Positions 8,513 to 17,294 are shown, counted from the stretch's first letter. The stretch is DNA of 64,000 nt from Micromonospora tarensis (GCF_016803395.1 NZ_JAEVHL010000003.1:1-64000); one strand, 5' to 3'. Notes: a model not told the origin generated them from the letters alone. Numbers and translations: made by a program.

Positions 8513-8767
8513 CTACTTCCAGCGGAAGTGGACGAAGAGGCGGCCGAAGTTCTTGGAGTCCTTTTCCACCCGGTGGTAGAGCTGCTTGACGTCCTTCTGG
8601 TCGAGGAACCGCAGCACCCGCTTCTTGAGCTGGCCGGAGCCCTTGCCGGGGATGATCTCGACGAGGGTGGCCTTCTTGGCCACCGCCTCGTCCATGATCC
8701 CGCGCAGCGCGCGGTCGATGTCCTGACCCTTGTTGAAGATTTCGTGCAGGTCCAGCTTGAGCTTCAT
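8513..8767 (-). CDS. Smr domain protein, 84 aa
   Basis: The protein is a stand-alone small MutS-related (Smr) domain. It shows the LDLH motif at its start (LKLDLHEIF) and the characteristic EIIPGKGSGQLKKRVLRFL block (HGxG-type motif, here PGKGSG). Smr domains bind nucleic acid and in several families nick DNA or cleave RNA. Here the usual HGKG His is replaced by Pro, so nuclease activity is doubtful. It is encoded on its own, followed only by the broken GNAT region. Confidence 0.85.
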   Translation of the reverse strand: MKLKLDLHEIFNKGQDIDRALRGIMDEAVAKKATLVEIIPGKGSGQLKKRVLRFLDQKDVKQLYHRVEKDSKNFGRLFVHFRWK

Positions 8768-8840
8768 GCCGCAGCCCTCGGCCGGTCGAGTCCCATGCCC
8801 GCCATCCTAGGCACGCCGGGCGGCCCGCCCGCCGGACGAC

Positions 8841-8872
8841 CGCAGGGGCGGCCCCGAAGGACCGCCCCTGCG
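8841..8872. terminator. hairpin terminator downstream of TPR gene
   Basis: CGCAGGGGCGG (8841-8851) pairs with CCGCCCCTGCG (8862-8872) as a perfect 11-bp stem with a 10-nt loop. It lies 16 bp past the stop of the minus-strand TPR gene. Confidence 0.65.
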
Positions 8873-8888
8873 TCTTGCCGGTGCACGC

Positions 8889-9257
8889 TCAGCGCCGGCC
8901 GCCCAGCCGGGTCTCCACCCGCTCCAACGCGGTCCGGTAGTCGTCGTTGGCCGCGTACATCGCGGCGGCGATCCGTAGGTGCCGCAGCGCGTCGGTGTGC
9001 CGGTTCAGCCGCTCCAGCGTCCGACCGAGCACGTGGTGCGCGTAGTGGTCGCTCGGGTCCCGGTCGACAAGCTCCCGCAGGTGCTCCTCGGCCCGGTTGA
9101 GCTGGGCCGACTGGAAGTACGCCCGGGCCAGCAGCTGCCGGACCGCGGTGTTGCCGGGTTCGGCGTCGAGGATCGGCTCCAGCAGTCGGGCCGCACCGCT
9201 GGGGTCACCGGTTTCGAAGAACATGGTCGCCCGCCGGTAGTCCGCCAGAAGATCCAT
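8889..9257 (-). CDS. tetratricopeptide repeat protein, 122 aa
   Basis: Three TPR units fill almost the whole protein: about residues 4-37 (ATMFFETGDPSGAARLLEPI), 38-71 (QLLARAYFQSAQLNRAEEHL) and 72-105 (HHVLGRTLERLNRHTDALRH). No signal peptide or membrane helix is present, so it is a soluble cytoplasmic scaffold. GGAGG lies 7 bp before the ATG. It is a short conserved actinobacterial type with no known partner that can be read from the sequence. Confidence 0.85.
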   Translation of the reverse strand: MDLLADYRRATMFFETGDPSGAARLLEPILDAEPGNTAVRQLLARAYFQSAQLNRAEEHLRELVDRDPSDHYAHHVLGRTLERLNRHTDALRHLRIAAAMYAANDDYRTALERVETRLGGRR

Positions 9258-9351
9258 CTGCCACCTCCTCGGGTCGTACCGTCACCTGTTCCGACGCTGG
9301 CACAACGCCGGGCGTTTGGCGACTGTTCCCGGGAGTGGAGTGGAGATCAGG

Positions 9352-10122
9352 TCAGGTGCGGGCGTCCCGACGGCCGGCGGCGAGTTCCCAGGCGCGGACA
9401 CCGCCGACGATCCCGGCGGTGTTCGGCACCACCACCACATCGTCACCCATCCGGGCCAGCTGCTCGGGCCGGATCAGTCGGGAGTTGCCCCCGCCCAGGT
9501 AGAGCCGGTCCCAGCGGAACACCGGGCGGAGCCCGTCCACCACCTGGCGGATGCGGCGGGACCAGAAGGCGTCACCGAGCCGGCGGCGTTCCGGCTCCCC
9601 CACGTAGGTGTCGTAGGTGGTGCCCCAGCGCACCGGCGCGTGCGACAGCTCAAGGTGCGGTGCGAGCACCCCGCCGTCGAAGAGCGCGCTGCCCAACCCC
9701 GTCCCCAGGGTGAGCACCAACTCGCAGCCGGTGCCGGCGACCACTCCGGCGCCGTGCACCTCGGCGTCGTTGAGCACCAGCGCCGGCACCCCGAAGGCGT
9801 CGGCCAGCGCGCCCCGCGCGTCCCAGCCGGACCATTCGGCGAGCAGGTCCGGGTCGACCCGGCTGCGCGGCCCGTTGCGGGTCACGTAGTGCGGCGTGGT
9901 CACCACCACGCCGTGTCGGATCATCCCGGGTACGCCGACGGTGAGCTGGTCCGCCGCCGGCAATCGCCCACCGAGGTCCAGCAGGGTGCGAACGAACAGA
10001 GCGGGCGGCAACGGGTACGGAGTCGGCACCCGTAACGGCCGGGCGCGCATCGTTCCCGCCTCGTCGAGCACGGACGCCTTGATGCCGCCGCCGCCGCAGT
10101 CGATCGCCAGTGTGGTCACCAC
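9352..10122 (-). CDS. ROK-family kinase, polyphosphate-glucokinase-like
   Basis: This sugar-kinase/Hsp70-fold protein of 256 residues has phosphate-1 loop AIDCGGGGIKASVLD, catalytic Asp in LNDAEVHGAG, phosphate-2 loop LTLGTGLGSALF, and YLGGGNSRLI near the C-terminus. The ELSH segment and the following YDTYVGEPERRRLG ... WSRRIRQVVDGL resemble the ELGH region of actinobacterial polyphosphate-dependent glucokinases rather than repressor-type ROK proteins (no HTH). A likely reaction is phosphorylation of glucose or a similar sugar, with ATP or polyphosphate as donor. The start is GTG at 10120-10122, divergent from the ABC-F gene. Confidence 0.8.
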   Translation of the reverse strand: MVTTLAIDCGGGGIKASVLDEAGTMRARPLRVPTPYPLPPALFVRTLLDLGGRLPAADQLTVGVPGMIRHGVVVTTPHYVTRNGPRSRVDPDLLAEWSGWDARGALADAFGVPALVLNDAEVHGAGVVAGTGCELVLTLGTGLGSALFDGGVLAPHLELSHAPVRWGTTYDTYVGEPERRRLGDAFWSRRIRQVVDGLRPVFRWDRLYLGGGNSRLIRPEQLARMGDDVVVVPNTAGIVGGVRAWELAAGRRDART

Positions 10123-10184
10123 GTCGTTGAGTCTGCCCGCTGCTGACCGGTGGCATGCGGGCGGCCGGATAGGCTGCCGTCCTG

Positions 10185-11822
10185 ATGAGCGCCACGATGA
10201 TCGTCAAGGACCTGGCCGCCGGACACGGCGACCGCTCACTCTTCGCCGGGTTGGACCTGGTGGTCGCCCCCGGCGACGTGGTCGGCCTGGTCGGGCCGAA
10301 CGGAGCCGGCAAGTCGACGCTGCTGCGTACCCTCGCCGGGTTGCTGCCGGTCGAGGCCGGCAGCGTCCGGCTCAGCCCGCCCACCGCGAGCGTCGGGCAC
10401 CTGCCTCAGGAGCCGGAACGGCGACCGGGCGAGACGGTACGCGACTTCCTGGCCCGCCGGACCGGGGTGACCGCCGCGCAGGCGGCGTTGGACGCGGCGA
10501 CCGAGGCGCTGACGGCTGGGGCGGCCGGCGCCGACGACGCGTACGGCGACGCGCTGGAGCGCTGGCTCGCCCTGGGCGGCGCGGACCTGGACGAACGCGC
10601 CGAGCAGGTGAGCGCCGACCTGGGGCTCGCGGTGGACCTGGACCATCCGACGACCGGGTTGTCCGGCGGCCAGGCGGCCCGGGCCGGGCTGGCGTCGCTG
10701 CTGCTCAGCCGGTATGACGTGTTCCTGCTCGACGAGCCGACCAACGACCTGGATTTGGCCGGGCTGGAGCGGCTGGAGGAGTTCGTGACCGGGTTGCGGG
10801 CCGGCACGGTGCTGGTCAGCCACGACCGGGAGTTCCTCACCCGCACGGTGACCCGGGTGCTGGAGCTGGACCTGCCGCAGCAGCAGGTCAACCACTACGG
10901 CGGCGGCTACGCGGCCTACCTGGAGGAGCGCGAGGTGGCCCGCCGGCACGCCCGCGCGGACTTCGAGGAGTACGCCGACACCAAGGCCGGGCTGGAGGCG
11001 CGGGCGCGCACCCAGCGGGGCTGGATGGAGAAGGGCGTGCGCAACGCCCGCCGCAAGGCCACCGACAACGACAAGATCGGCCGCAAGTTCCGCAGCGAGG
11101 CGAGCGAGAAGCAGGCCGCCAAGGCGAAGCAGACCGAACGGCTGATCGAGCGACTGGACGTGGTGGAGGAGCCGCGCAAGGAGTGGGAGCTGCGGATGGA
11201 GATCGCCGCCGCCCCCCGCGCCGGCGCCGTCGTGGCCACGCTGCGCAATGCGGTGGTACGTCGGGGCGACTTCACCCTCGGCCCGGTCGATCTCCAGATC
11301 GACTGGGCGGACCGGGTCGCGGTGACCGGGGCGAACGGCTCGGGCAAGTCCACCCTGCTGGCCGCGCTGCTGGGGCGACTGCCGCTGGACGCCGGCACCG
11401 CCTCGCTCGGGCCGGGTGTGGTGATCGGCGAGGTGGACCAGGCCCGCGGGCTGTTCCTCGGCGACGCGCCGCTGATCGACGCGTTCCAGGCGGCCGTACC
11501 GCAGATGTCGCCAGCGGACGCGCGGACCCTGCTGGCCAAGTTCGGCCTGCGCGCGGCGCACGTCCCGCGACCGGCGGCCACCCTCTCCCCGGGCGAGCGG
11601 ACCCGGGCGGCGCTGGCTCTGCTCCAGGGCCGTGGGGTCAACCTGCTGGTGCTCGACGAGCCCACCAACCACCTGGACCTGCCCGCCATCGAGCAGCTCG
11701 AATCGGCGCTGGCCAGCTACCCCGGCACGCTGCTGCTGGTCACCCACGACCGGCGGATGCTGGCCGCCATCGAGACGAACCGGCGGCTCCGCGTCGACGC
11801 CGGGCGGATCGCCGAGGATTGA
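10185..11822 (+). CDS. ABC-F family ATPase
   Basis: Two ABC cassettes lie on one chain with no membrane segment, which defines ABC-F ribosome-associated ATPases. Cassette 1 has GPNGAGKST (37-45), LSGGQ and LLDEPTNDLD. Cassette 2 has GANGSGKST (about 382-390), LSPGERTRAALALL (about 466) and LVLDEPTNHLD (about 488). The linker at about 255-325 is rich in Lys/Arg/Gln (KGVRNARRKATDNDKIGRKF), as expected for the P-site tRNA-interaction motif. Both catalytic Glu residues are present. It may be a translation factor or an antibiotic ribosome-protection protein; the sequence alone does not decide. A TAGGCT box 10 bp before the ATG suggests a very short leader. Confidence 0.9.
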   Translation: MSATMIVKDLAAGHGDRSLFAGLDLVVAPGDVVGLVGPNGAGKSTLLRTLAGLLPVEAGSVRLSPPTASVGHLPQEPERRPGETVRDFLARRTGVTAAQAALDAATEALTAGAAGADDAYGDALERWLALGGADLDERAEQVSADLGLAVDLDHPTTGLSGGQAARAGLASLLLSRYDVFLLDEPTNDLDLAGLERLEEFVTGLRAGTVLVSHDREFLTRTVTRVLELDLPQQQVNHYGGGYAAYLEEREVARRHARADFEEYADTKAGLEARARTQRGWMEKGVRNARRKATDNDKIGRKFRSEASEKQAAKAKQTERLIERLDVVEEPRKEWELRMEIAAAPRAGAVVATLRNAVVRRGDFTLGPVDLQIDWADRVAVTGANGSGKSTLLAALLGRLPLDAGTASLGPGVVIGEVDQARGLFLGDAPLIDAFQAAVPQMSPADARTLLAKFGLRAAHVPRPAATLSPGERTRAALALLQGRGVNLLVLDEPTNHLDLPAIEQLESALASYPGTLLLVTHDRRMLAAIETNRRLRVDAGRIAED

Positions 11823-11860
11823 TCCGTGCCAGCGGGCCGGCGGGGGGTGAGAATGACGCC

Positions 11861-12169
11861 ATGCTCAAGTGGGAGTACGCCCTGCTGGTCCGCCGTCGTC
11901 AGGCGGCGACCAACGACCTCGGCTGGGAGGTCGTCTTCGTCTGGTACGGCCCGGACGGCTCGATGGTCGACGTGACGCCCTACGGCGACACCGCGCTGGC
12001 CCACCTGAACCGGGCCGGCGACCAGGGCTGGGAGTTGGTCGCGATGAGCGAGGACCCGTCGCTGCCCGGCAACCACGAACTGCACCGCTATCACCTCAAG
12101 CGGCCGAAGCCGGCCGACCCGCCACCCCGCCAGCGGATCCGCGGCGGTCGGCGGACCATCTCGGGCTGA
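11861..12169 (+). CDS. DUF4177-like small protein, 102 aa
   Basis: The pattern WEYALLV near the N-terminus followed by LNRAGDQGWELVAMSE resembles the small DUF4177-type fold (WEYKVV ... LNxxGxEGWELV). The C-terminus is basic and proline-rich (RPKPADPPPRQRIRGGRR) and probably disordered. It starts with ATG 38 bp after the ABC-F stop, with a GGGGGG-type Shine-Dalgarno, so it may be co-transcribed. Function is unknown. Confidence 0.7.
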   Translation: MLKWEYALLVRRRQAATNDLGWEVVFVWYGPDGSMVDVTPYGDTALAHLNRAGDQGWELVAMSEDPSLPGNHELHRYHLKRPKPADPPPRQRIRGGRRTISG

Positions 12170-12315
12170 TCAACCGTGCCGCCCCGGGCTCGGCCGGGGC
12201 ACTGTCGCCGCTGAGCAGTCCTGCCTCGGAGGCTGCGACACGCCCGTCGGCCAGCTGGACGAGGCGGGCATAACGGGCGCGTCAGCGGGTATCGCCGCGG
12301 CCGGAGGTGGCCCGA

Positions 12316-13041
12316 ATGGTGGCTCTGGCACAGACTCCGCCCTCGGCCGACCGGCTGCGGGCGATCGACGAGTTCCTCGCCCAGGCATGGGCGGACCAGG
12401 TTCGGCACGACGACCGGCTGCGGGACCTGGCGGTCGAGGTGCGGTTCGACCGGGGCGTGGCCCAGCTGAGCGGGGACGTGGCCGAACCCGCCCAGCTGCG
12501 GCTGGTCCGCGACCTGGTCGGGCGGTTGGCCGGCGTCTACGGCGTCTGGTGCCGGGTCGGGGTCGGCGGCCGGGCGCCGGTGGTAGTCGACCTCGGCTGC
12601 GGGCCGACCAAGCAGTGGTCGGGCAACCTGGGGCTGGACATCTACCCGGCGCCCGGGGTGGGCGCGGTCGCGGACCTGTCCGGCTCGCTGCCACTCGCCG
12701 ACAACTCGGTGGACGTCCTCTTCGCGGTGCACATCCTGGAGCACCTGATCGATTTCCTGCCCCTGGTGGACGAGTGCCACCGGGTGCTCCGCCCGGGCGG
12801 CGTACTGCACGTGATGAGCCCCTGGTGGGGGCACGTGAACGCGGTGGCCGACCCGACCCACGTCCGGCTGATGGACGTGCAGACGTTCAAGGGGATCTGC
12901 CAGCTCCGGCCGCCCGGCGCCCCCCGGTGGTATCCACTGCACGCCGGCTGCGACGGTGCCTCGATCTTCGCCGACCTGACCCCACTCCCCCCGGAGGTCG
13001 ACCCGGCCCCGCAGTCCCACCTGGCCCGCTTCTTCGACTGA
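12316..13041 (+). CDS. BON domain - class I methyltransferase fusion
   Basis: Residues about 34-84 (LAVEVRFDRGVAQLSGDV ... YGVWCRVGV) have the alpha-beta pattern of a BON domain, normally a membrane- or phospholipid-binding module of OsmY-type proteins. A compact SAM-dependent methyltransferase follows: motif I VVVDLGCGP (89-97), acidic residue in GLDIYP (108), ADLSGSLPLADNSVD, and HILEHL plus VLRPGGVLHVMSP. The protein is 241 aa without signal peptide. ATG at 12316 is preferred to GTG at 12307 because GGAGG at 12303-12307 is correctly spaced only for the ATG. The methyl acceptor is unknown. The BON assignment is my reading of a weakly conserved domain. Confidence 0.78.
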   Translation: MVALAQTPPSADRLRAIDEFLAQAWADQVRHDDRLRDLAVEVRFDRGVAQLSGDVAEPAQLRLVRDLVGRLAGVYGVWCRVGVGGRAPVVVDLGCGPTKQWSGNLGLDIYPAPGVGAVADLSGSLPLADNSVDVLFAVHILEHLIDFLPLVDECHRVLRPGGVLHVMSPWWGHVNAVADPTHVRLMDVQTFKGICQLRPPGAPRWYPLHAGCDGASIFADLTPLPPEVDPAPQSHLARFFD

Positions 13042-13066
13042 CCTCCGGCGCCCCGACCCGCCGTGA

Positions 13067-14536
13067 TCAGACAGCGGGTTCGTGCCGGGCCAGCCGGTTG
13101 CGGCGGTAGCCGTAGCCGAAGTAGATCACCGCACCGAGCAGCATCCAGGCCAGGAACCGCAGCCAGGTCTCCACCGACAGGTTGAGCATCAGGTAGAAGC
13201 AGGCCAGCGCGGAGACGATAGGCAGCACCGGGGAGAACGGCACCCGGAACGGCCGCTCCAGGTCCGGGCGCTTGCGGCGCAGGATCGGCACCGCCACCGA
13301 CACCAGCACGAACGCGCAGAGCGCGCCGATGCTGACCAGGTCGGCCAGGGCGGACAGCGGCAGGAAGCCGGCCAGCAGCGCGACCGCCACCGTCATGATC
13401 GCCGAGATCCGGTACGGGGTGCCCCAGCGCGGGTGCACCTTGGCGATCGCGGGCGGGATCAGCCCGTCCCGGGCGATGGCGAAGCCGATCCGGCCCATCG
13501 CCACCAGGTCGACCAGGATCACGCTGGTCAGGCCGGCGACCGCCGCGATGGAGACCAGCACGGCCGCCCAGCCCGCGCCGACCGCCTCGAAGGCCGACGC
13601 GATCGGGGCACCCCTGTCGATCTCGGTGTACGGCACCATTCCGACCACCACCAGCGAGACGCCGATGTAGAGCACTGTGGAGATCAGCAGCGTGCCGAGC
13701 AGCCCGAGGGTGAGATCCCGCTTGGGCTTCTTCGTCTCCTCGCCGAGGTTGGCCACGGCCTCGAAGCCGGTGTACGCGAAGAAGACCACTGCGGCGGCGC
13801 TGAGCACCCCGACGAAGCCGAAGACCGACGGTTCCAGCCCGAAGAGCGCCTGGGTGACCGGCTGCTTGATCCCGTCGTCGCCGCCACCGGCGGGCTCGGC
13901 CGGCGGGATGAACGGGGTGAGGTTGGAGGCCTTGACGAAGAACAACCCGGCGACCACCACGAAGACGCAGATGGCCACCTTGACCAGCACCAGCAGGTTG
14001 GTGATCCGGGCCGACTCCCGGATGCCGACGATCGCGACGACGCCGAGGATCAGCACGATGGCGATGGCGCCCACGTTGACAGTGCTGCCCTCCTCACCGA
14101 ACCAGCGGGTGGGCAGGTCGAGCAGCTCCGCCAGGTAGCCGGACCAGCCCCGGGCGACCACTGCCGCGCCGAGCGCGAACTCCAGCAGCAGGTCCCAGCC
14201 GATGATCCAGGCGACGATCTCGCCCATCGTGGCGTACGCGTAGGTGTAGGCGCTGCCGGCGGTCGGCACGCTGGAGGCCAACTCGGCGTAGCAGAGAGCG
14301 GCGAGCAGGGCCACCACGCCGGCGATGGCGAAGGAGATCACCACGCCCGGCCCGGCGCTGTCCCGGGCCTCGATTCCGGTGAGCGTGAAGATGCCGGTGC
14401 CGATCACGATGCCGATGCCGAAGCCGGTGAGGTCGACAGCGCCGAGCCGTCTCTTCAGCCCCAGCCCGCCGTCGGCGCCGTCCGCCTCGCCCTGGGCCAT
14501 CACGTCCTTGATCGGTTTTGTGCGCAGCACAGACAT
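13067..14536 (-). CDS. APC-family amino acid permease
   Basis: The protein has 489 residues and about 12-13 transmembrane helices. The first helix carries the APC signature FGIGIVIGTGIFTLTG, followed by AGPGVVISF and the conserved ELASSVPTAGSAYTYAY. This is the YfnA/cationic amino acid transporter type, importing or exchanging amino acids at the cytoplasmic membrane. The start at 14536 is selected over the upstream in-frame start because of GGGAGGGG just before it. It is divergent from the secreted GHL10 gene and convergent with the BON-methyltransferase gene, 25 bp apart. Confidence 0.9.
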   Translation of the reverse strand: MSVLRTKPIKDVMAQGEADGADGGLGLKRRLGAVDLTGFGIGIVIGTGIFTLTGIEARDSAGPGVVISFAIAGVVALLAALCYAELASSVPTAGSAYTYAYATMGEIVAWIIGWDLLLEFALGAAVVARGWSGYLAELLDLPTRWFGEEGSTVNVGAIAIVLILGVVAIVGIRESARITNLLVLVKVAICVFVVVAGLFFVKASNLTPFIPPAEPAGGGDDGIKQPVTQALFGLEPSVFGFVGVLSAAAVVFFAYTGFEAVANLGEETKKPKRDLTLGLLGTLLISTVLYIGVSLVVVGMVPYTEIDRGAPIASAFEAVGAGWAAVLVSIAAVAGLTSVILVDLVAMGRIGFAIARDGLIPPAIAKVHPRWGTPYRISAIMTVAVALLAGFLPLSALADLVSIGALCAFVLVSVAVPILRRKRPDLERPFRVPFSPVLPIVSALACFYLMLNLSVETWLRFLAWMLLGAVIYFGYGYRRNRLARHEPAV

Positions 14537-14738
14537 GCGCTCACCCCTCCCACCGCGCGACCACCGCTCGTGGCGGCCGGTGACCGGCGTTGCTACCCAG
14601 CGGCGGGAACTGTCAACCACGAACCCTTGCGGTTGTGGGACGGATGTGAAAATTTCCTACCAGCGATACATATGCATCGGCAGATCTTGCCGCATGTCGC
14701 GCTGATCACACGGGAGCCCCACCGAAGGGACACACCGC

Positions 14739-16397
14739 ATGAAGGCAACTCGTCTCGGAGCCGCCGGGGTGGTCGCAGCCCTGCTCGGCACCCTGGTCAC
14801 CACCACCCCCGCGAGCGCCGCACCCGGCGCGACCGACACCACCACCGCCACCTGCGCCACCGACCCGGCCACCCCGAAGCGGCAGTTCCGGGCCATGTGG
14901 ATCTCGTCGGTGGTCAACATCGACTGGCCCAGCAAGGCGTCCCAGACCAACCCGGACCGGATCGCCGTGCAGCAGGCCGAGTACCGCGAACTGCTCGACC
15001 TCGCCGAGCGGCTGCACCACAACGCCGTCGTCGTGCAGGTCCGGCCCACCGCCGACGCGCTCTGGCCCTCGCCGCACGAGCCCTGGTCCGAATACCTGAC
15101 CGGGGTACGCGGCCAGGACCCGGGCTGGGATCCGTTGGCCTTCCTGGTCGACGAGTCGCACCGGCGCAACCTGGAGTTCCACGCCTGGTTCAACCCGTAC
15201 CGCGTCTCCATGCCGGCCCCCGGCGGCGCCGGCGCCGACCTCAGCCAGCTCGCGCCCGGCCACCCGGCCCGGCAGCACCCCGACTGGACCTTCGCCTACC
15301 CACCGGCCGGCGTCGCCGGCAGTCGGCTCTACTACAACCCCGGCATCCCGGAGGTCCGCGAGTTCGTGCAGACCGCGATGATGGACGCGGTCAAGCGGTA
15401 CGACATCGACGGCGTCCACTTCGACGACTACTTCTACCCGTACCCCAGCGGCAGTTACCAGGTGCCGGACGACGCCACCTTCGCCGCGCACAACCGGGGC
15501 TTCACCGACCGGGCGGACTGGCGGCGGGACAACATCAACCTGCTGATCCAGGAGATGAACGGCAAGATCAAGGCGGCGAAGCCGTGGGTGAAGTTCGGCG
15601 TCAGCCCGTTCGGCATCTGGCGCAACAAGACCGCCGACCCGCTCGGTTCGGACACCACCGGCAGCCAGTCGTACGACATCATCTCCGCCGACACCCGCAA
15701 GTGGGTCAAGCAGGAGTGGATCGACTACGTGGTGCCGCAGCTCTACTGGTACATCGGCCAGTACCCGGCGGCCGACTACGCGCGCCTGGTGCCGTGGTGG
15801 GCCGAGACGGTGCGCGGCACCCGGGTGCAGCTCTACATCGGCCAGGCCGACTACAAGAGCGGCGACCCGGCGTACGGGCCGTACTGGCAGAACCCGCGTG
15901 AGCTGTCCGACCACCTGACGCTCAACCGGTCGTACCCGGAGGTGCAGGGCAACGTGCACTTCTCCGCCGTGCAGGTGCGGGCCAACCGGCTCGGCGCCAC
16001 CGACATCTACGCCGCCGAGCACTACTCACGCCCGGCGCTGGTGCCCGCCATGCCGCACCTGCCGGCCAAGCCGCTGCTCTTCCCGGTGGTCACCAGGACC
16101 ACCCGCCAGGCCGACGGAGTACGCCTCAGCTGGCGTCAGCCGGCCGACGGGGCCGGCCCGCTGGGCACCGCCACCTCGTACGCGATCTACCGGTTCGACG
16201 GCATCACGCCGCCCGGCCGGTGCGGCACGGCGGACGCCGCGCACCTGGTCGACACCGTTCGGGCCACGCCCGGCGGTACGCAGTCCTGGGTGGACAGCAC
16301 GGCCGAGCCCGGTCGGCGCTACACCTACCAGCTGACCGCGCTGGACCGATCGGCCAACGAGAGCCCGGTCAGCCCGCCCGCCTTCGTCCTGCGCTGA
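14739..16397 (+). CDS. secreted GHL10 (DUF187) glycosyl hydrolase-like protein with C-terminal Fn3
   Basis: A signal peptide (residues 1 to about 28, ending PASAAP) leads a GHL10/DUF187 catalytic domain from about 48 (RQFRAMWISSVVNIDWPS) to about 370. Markers include VVVQVRPTADALWPS, NLEFHAWFNPYRVS, VKRYDIDGVHFDDYFYPYP and PQLYWYIGQYPAADYA, the barrel-strand motifs of this family. A fibronectin-III-like module (VRLSWRQPADGAG ... YTYQLTALDRSANES) occupies the last 115 residues. Family members such as YngK-like enzymes act on cell-wall or polysaccharide glycans, so an extracytoplasmic carbohydrate role is expected. An AT-rich patch with GAAAATTTC (14647-14655) upstream may hold the promoter. 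Confidence 0.88.
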   Translation: MKATRLGAAGVVAALLGTLVTTTPASAAPGATDTTTATCATDPATPKRQFRAMWISSVVNIDWPSKASQTNPDRIAVQQAEYRELLDLAERLHHNAVVVQVRPTADALWPSPHEPWSEYLTGVRGQDPGWDPLAFLVDESHRRNLEFHAWFNPYRVSMPAPGGAGADLSQLAPGHPARQHPDWTFAYPPAGVAGSRLYYNPGIPEVREFVQTAMMDAVKRYDIDGVHFDDYFYPYPSGSYQVPDDATFAAHNRGFTDRADWRRDNINLLIQEMNGKIKAAKPWVKFGVSPFGIWRNKTADPLGSDTTGSQSYDIISADTRKWVKQEWIDYVVPQLYWYIGQYPAADYARLVPWWAETVRGTRVQLYIGQADYKSGDPAYGPYWQNPRELSDHLTLNRSYPEVQGNVHFSAVQVRANRLGATDIYAAEHYSRPALVPAMPHLPAKPLLFPVVTRTTRQADGVRLSWRQPADGAGPLGTATSYAIYRFDGITPPGRCGTADAAHLVDTVRATPGGTQSWVDSTAEPGRRYTYQLTALDRSANESPVSPPAFVLR

Positions 16398-16412
16398 TCC
16401 CTCCGCTCCACC

Positions 16413-16447
16413 GAATGCCCCGGGTGCTCCGCGCACCCGGGGCATTC
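16413..16447 (+). terminator. hairpin terminator after the GHL10 gene
   Basis: GAATGCCCCGGGTG (16413-16426) pairs perfectly with CACCCGGGGCATTC (16434-16447), giving a 14-bp stem and 7-nt loop, followed by GTCTGTTTC. It starts 15 bp after the stop codon. Confidence 0.8.
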
Positions 16448-16495
16448 GTCTGTTTCGACGTATGTCACCAATAGTTGGCGACCCGCATACCACCT

Positions 16496-16511
16496 AGTTG
16501 ATCAGTTGATC
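16496..16511. promoter_or_regulatory. tandem AGTTGATC direct repeat upstream of phospholipase
   Basis: AGTTGATC occurs twice head-to-tail (16496-16503, 16504-16511), 70 bp before the phospholipase start. The local AT content is higher than the surroundings. It could be part of a promoter or a direct-repeat activator site; no regulator is identified. Confidence 0.3.
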
Positions 16512-16580
16512 GACACTCGTCTACATCCGGTGACCCGCCGGTAACTTCCGTCCCACCCGCTCACCCCGCGGAGGTAACCC

Positions 16581-17132
16581 GTGCCCCGACGTCTCGCCAC
16601 ACTGCTCGCCTCGGGCGCGCTAGCGCTGCTCGCCACCCTCACCATCGCCTCCCCCGCCGCCGCCGTCACCCCCGCCGCCGCCGTCACCCCCGCCGAACGC
16701 CTCTCCGTGCTCTCCAGTTGGACCCAGACCAGCGCGTCCAGCTACAACTCCTGGAACAGCGCCCGGGTCAACCGGGCCCCCTGGGCCGAGTACAACTTCA
16801 ACTGGTCCACCGACTACTGCTCGTCCAGCCCGGACAACCCGCTCGGCTTCACCTTCAACCTGGGCTGCTACCGGCACGACTTCGGCTACCGCAACTACAA
16901 GGCGGTCGGCCAGTTCCCCGCCAACAAGGCCCGCCTCGACAGCGCCTTCTACGAGGACCTGAAGCGCGTCTGCGTCACGTACAACACCGTCGTCCGGCCC
17001 GCCTGCTACAGCCTGGCCTGGACCTACTACCAGGCGGTCAACATCTTCGGTTCGGTAGCGGCCGTCCAGCAGGCCGACATCGACCGCGCCGCCCGGATGA
17101 AGGCCGAAGCCGAAGCCGCCGCCCGCCGCTAA
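16581..17132 (+). CDS. secreted prokaryotic phospholipase A2
   Basis: This 183-residue exported enzyme resembles the Streptomyces-type group XIV PLA2. A signal peptide (about residues 1-28, LASGALALLATLTIASPAAA) precedes a helical domain with the catalytic His-Asp pair in GCYRHDFGYRNYK. Four cysteines (DYC, LGC, RVC, PAC) fit two disulphides. It would hydrolyse sn-2 acyl chains of phospholipids outside the cell using Ca2+. The C-terminus ends in a charged helix (RAARMKAEAEAAARR). GTG is used with GGAGG six bases upstream. It converges on the cyclase-like STAND gene across a palindromic element. Confidence 0.9.
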   Translation: MPRRLATLLASGALALLATLTIASPAAAVTPAAAVTPAERLSVLSSWTQTSASSYNSWNSARVNRAPWAEYNFNWSTDYCSSSPDNPLGFTFNLGCYRHDFGYRNYKAVGQFPANKARLDSAFYEDLKRVCVTYNTVVRPACYSLAWTYYQAVNIFGSVAAVQQADIDRAARMKAEAEAAARR

Positions 17133-17190
17133 CCCCCACCCCACCCCAATCGGCTCCACCCGGCCGGTGTCGCCCCGGCCGCCTTCGCCC

Positions 17191-17253
17191 CGGTGATCAT
17201 GAAGTCATCGCCCGCGCGCCCGGCGCGCCGGGGCGATAACTTCATGATCAACC
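17191..17253. repeat. GATCATGAAGT palindrome between convergent genes
   Basis: GGTGATCATGAAGTCATCGCCC (17192-17213) faces GGGCGATAACTTCATGATCAACC (17231-17253). About 20 of 22 positions pair, with a self-complementary GC loop between. It lies between convergent stops (17132 and 17295) and can work as a bidirectional terminator. The GATCATGAAGTTAT core recurs as an intergenic palindrome in Micromonospora genomes as I recall, so it is probably a lineage-specific repeat family. Confidence 0.7.
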
Positions 17254-17294
17254 AAGCGGAGGTGGGCCGGGTCGGGCTGGGTGGGGTGCGGGGG

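Noticed and set aside
12170-12315. Possible riboswitch upstream of the BON-methyltransferase
   Set aside because: GC-rich stems can be drawn but no conserved aptamer core is recognisable.
13082-15901. A 939-codon plus-strand frame opposite the APC permease
   Set aside because: It is rich in Arg, Gln, His and Asp with no domain, and covers a clear amino-acid permease and the start of the GHL10 gene; it is a high-GC shadow frame.
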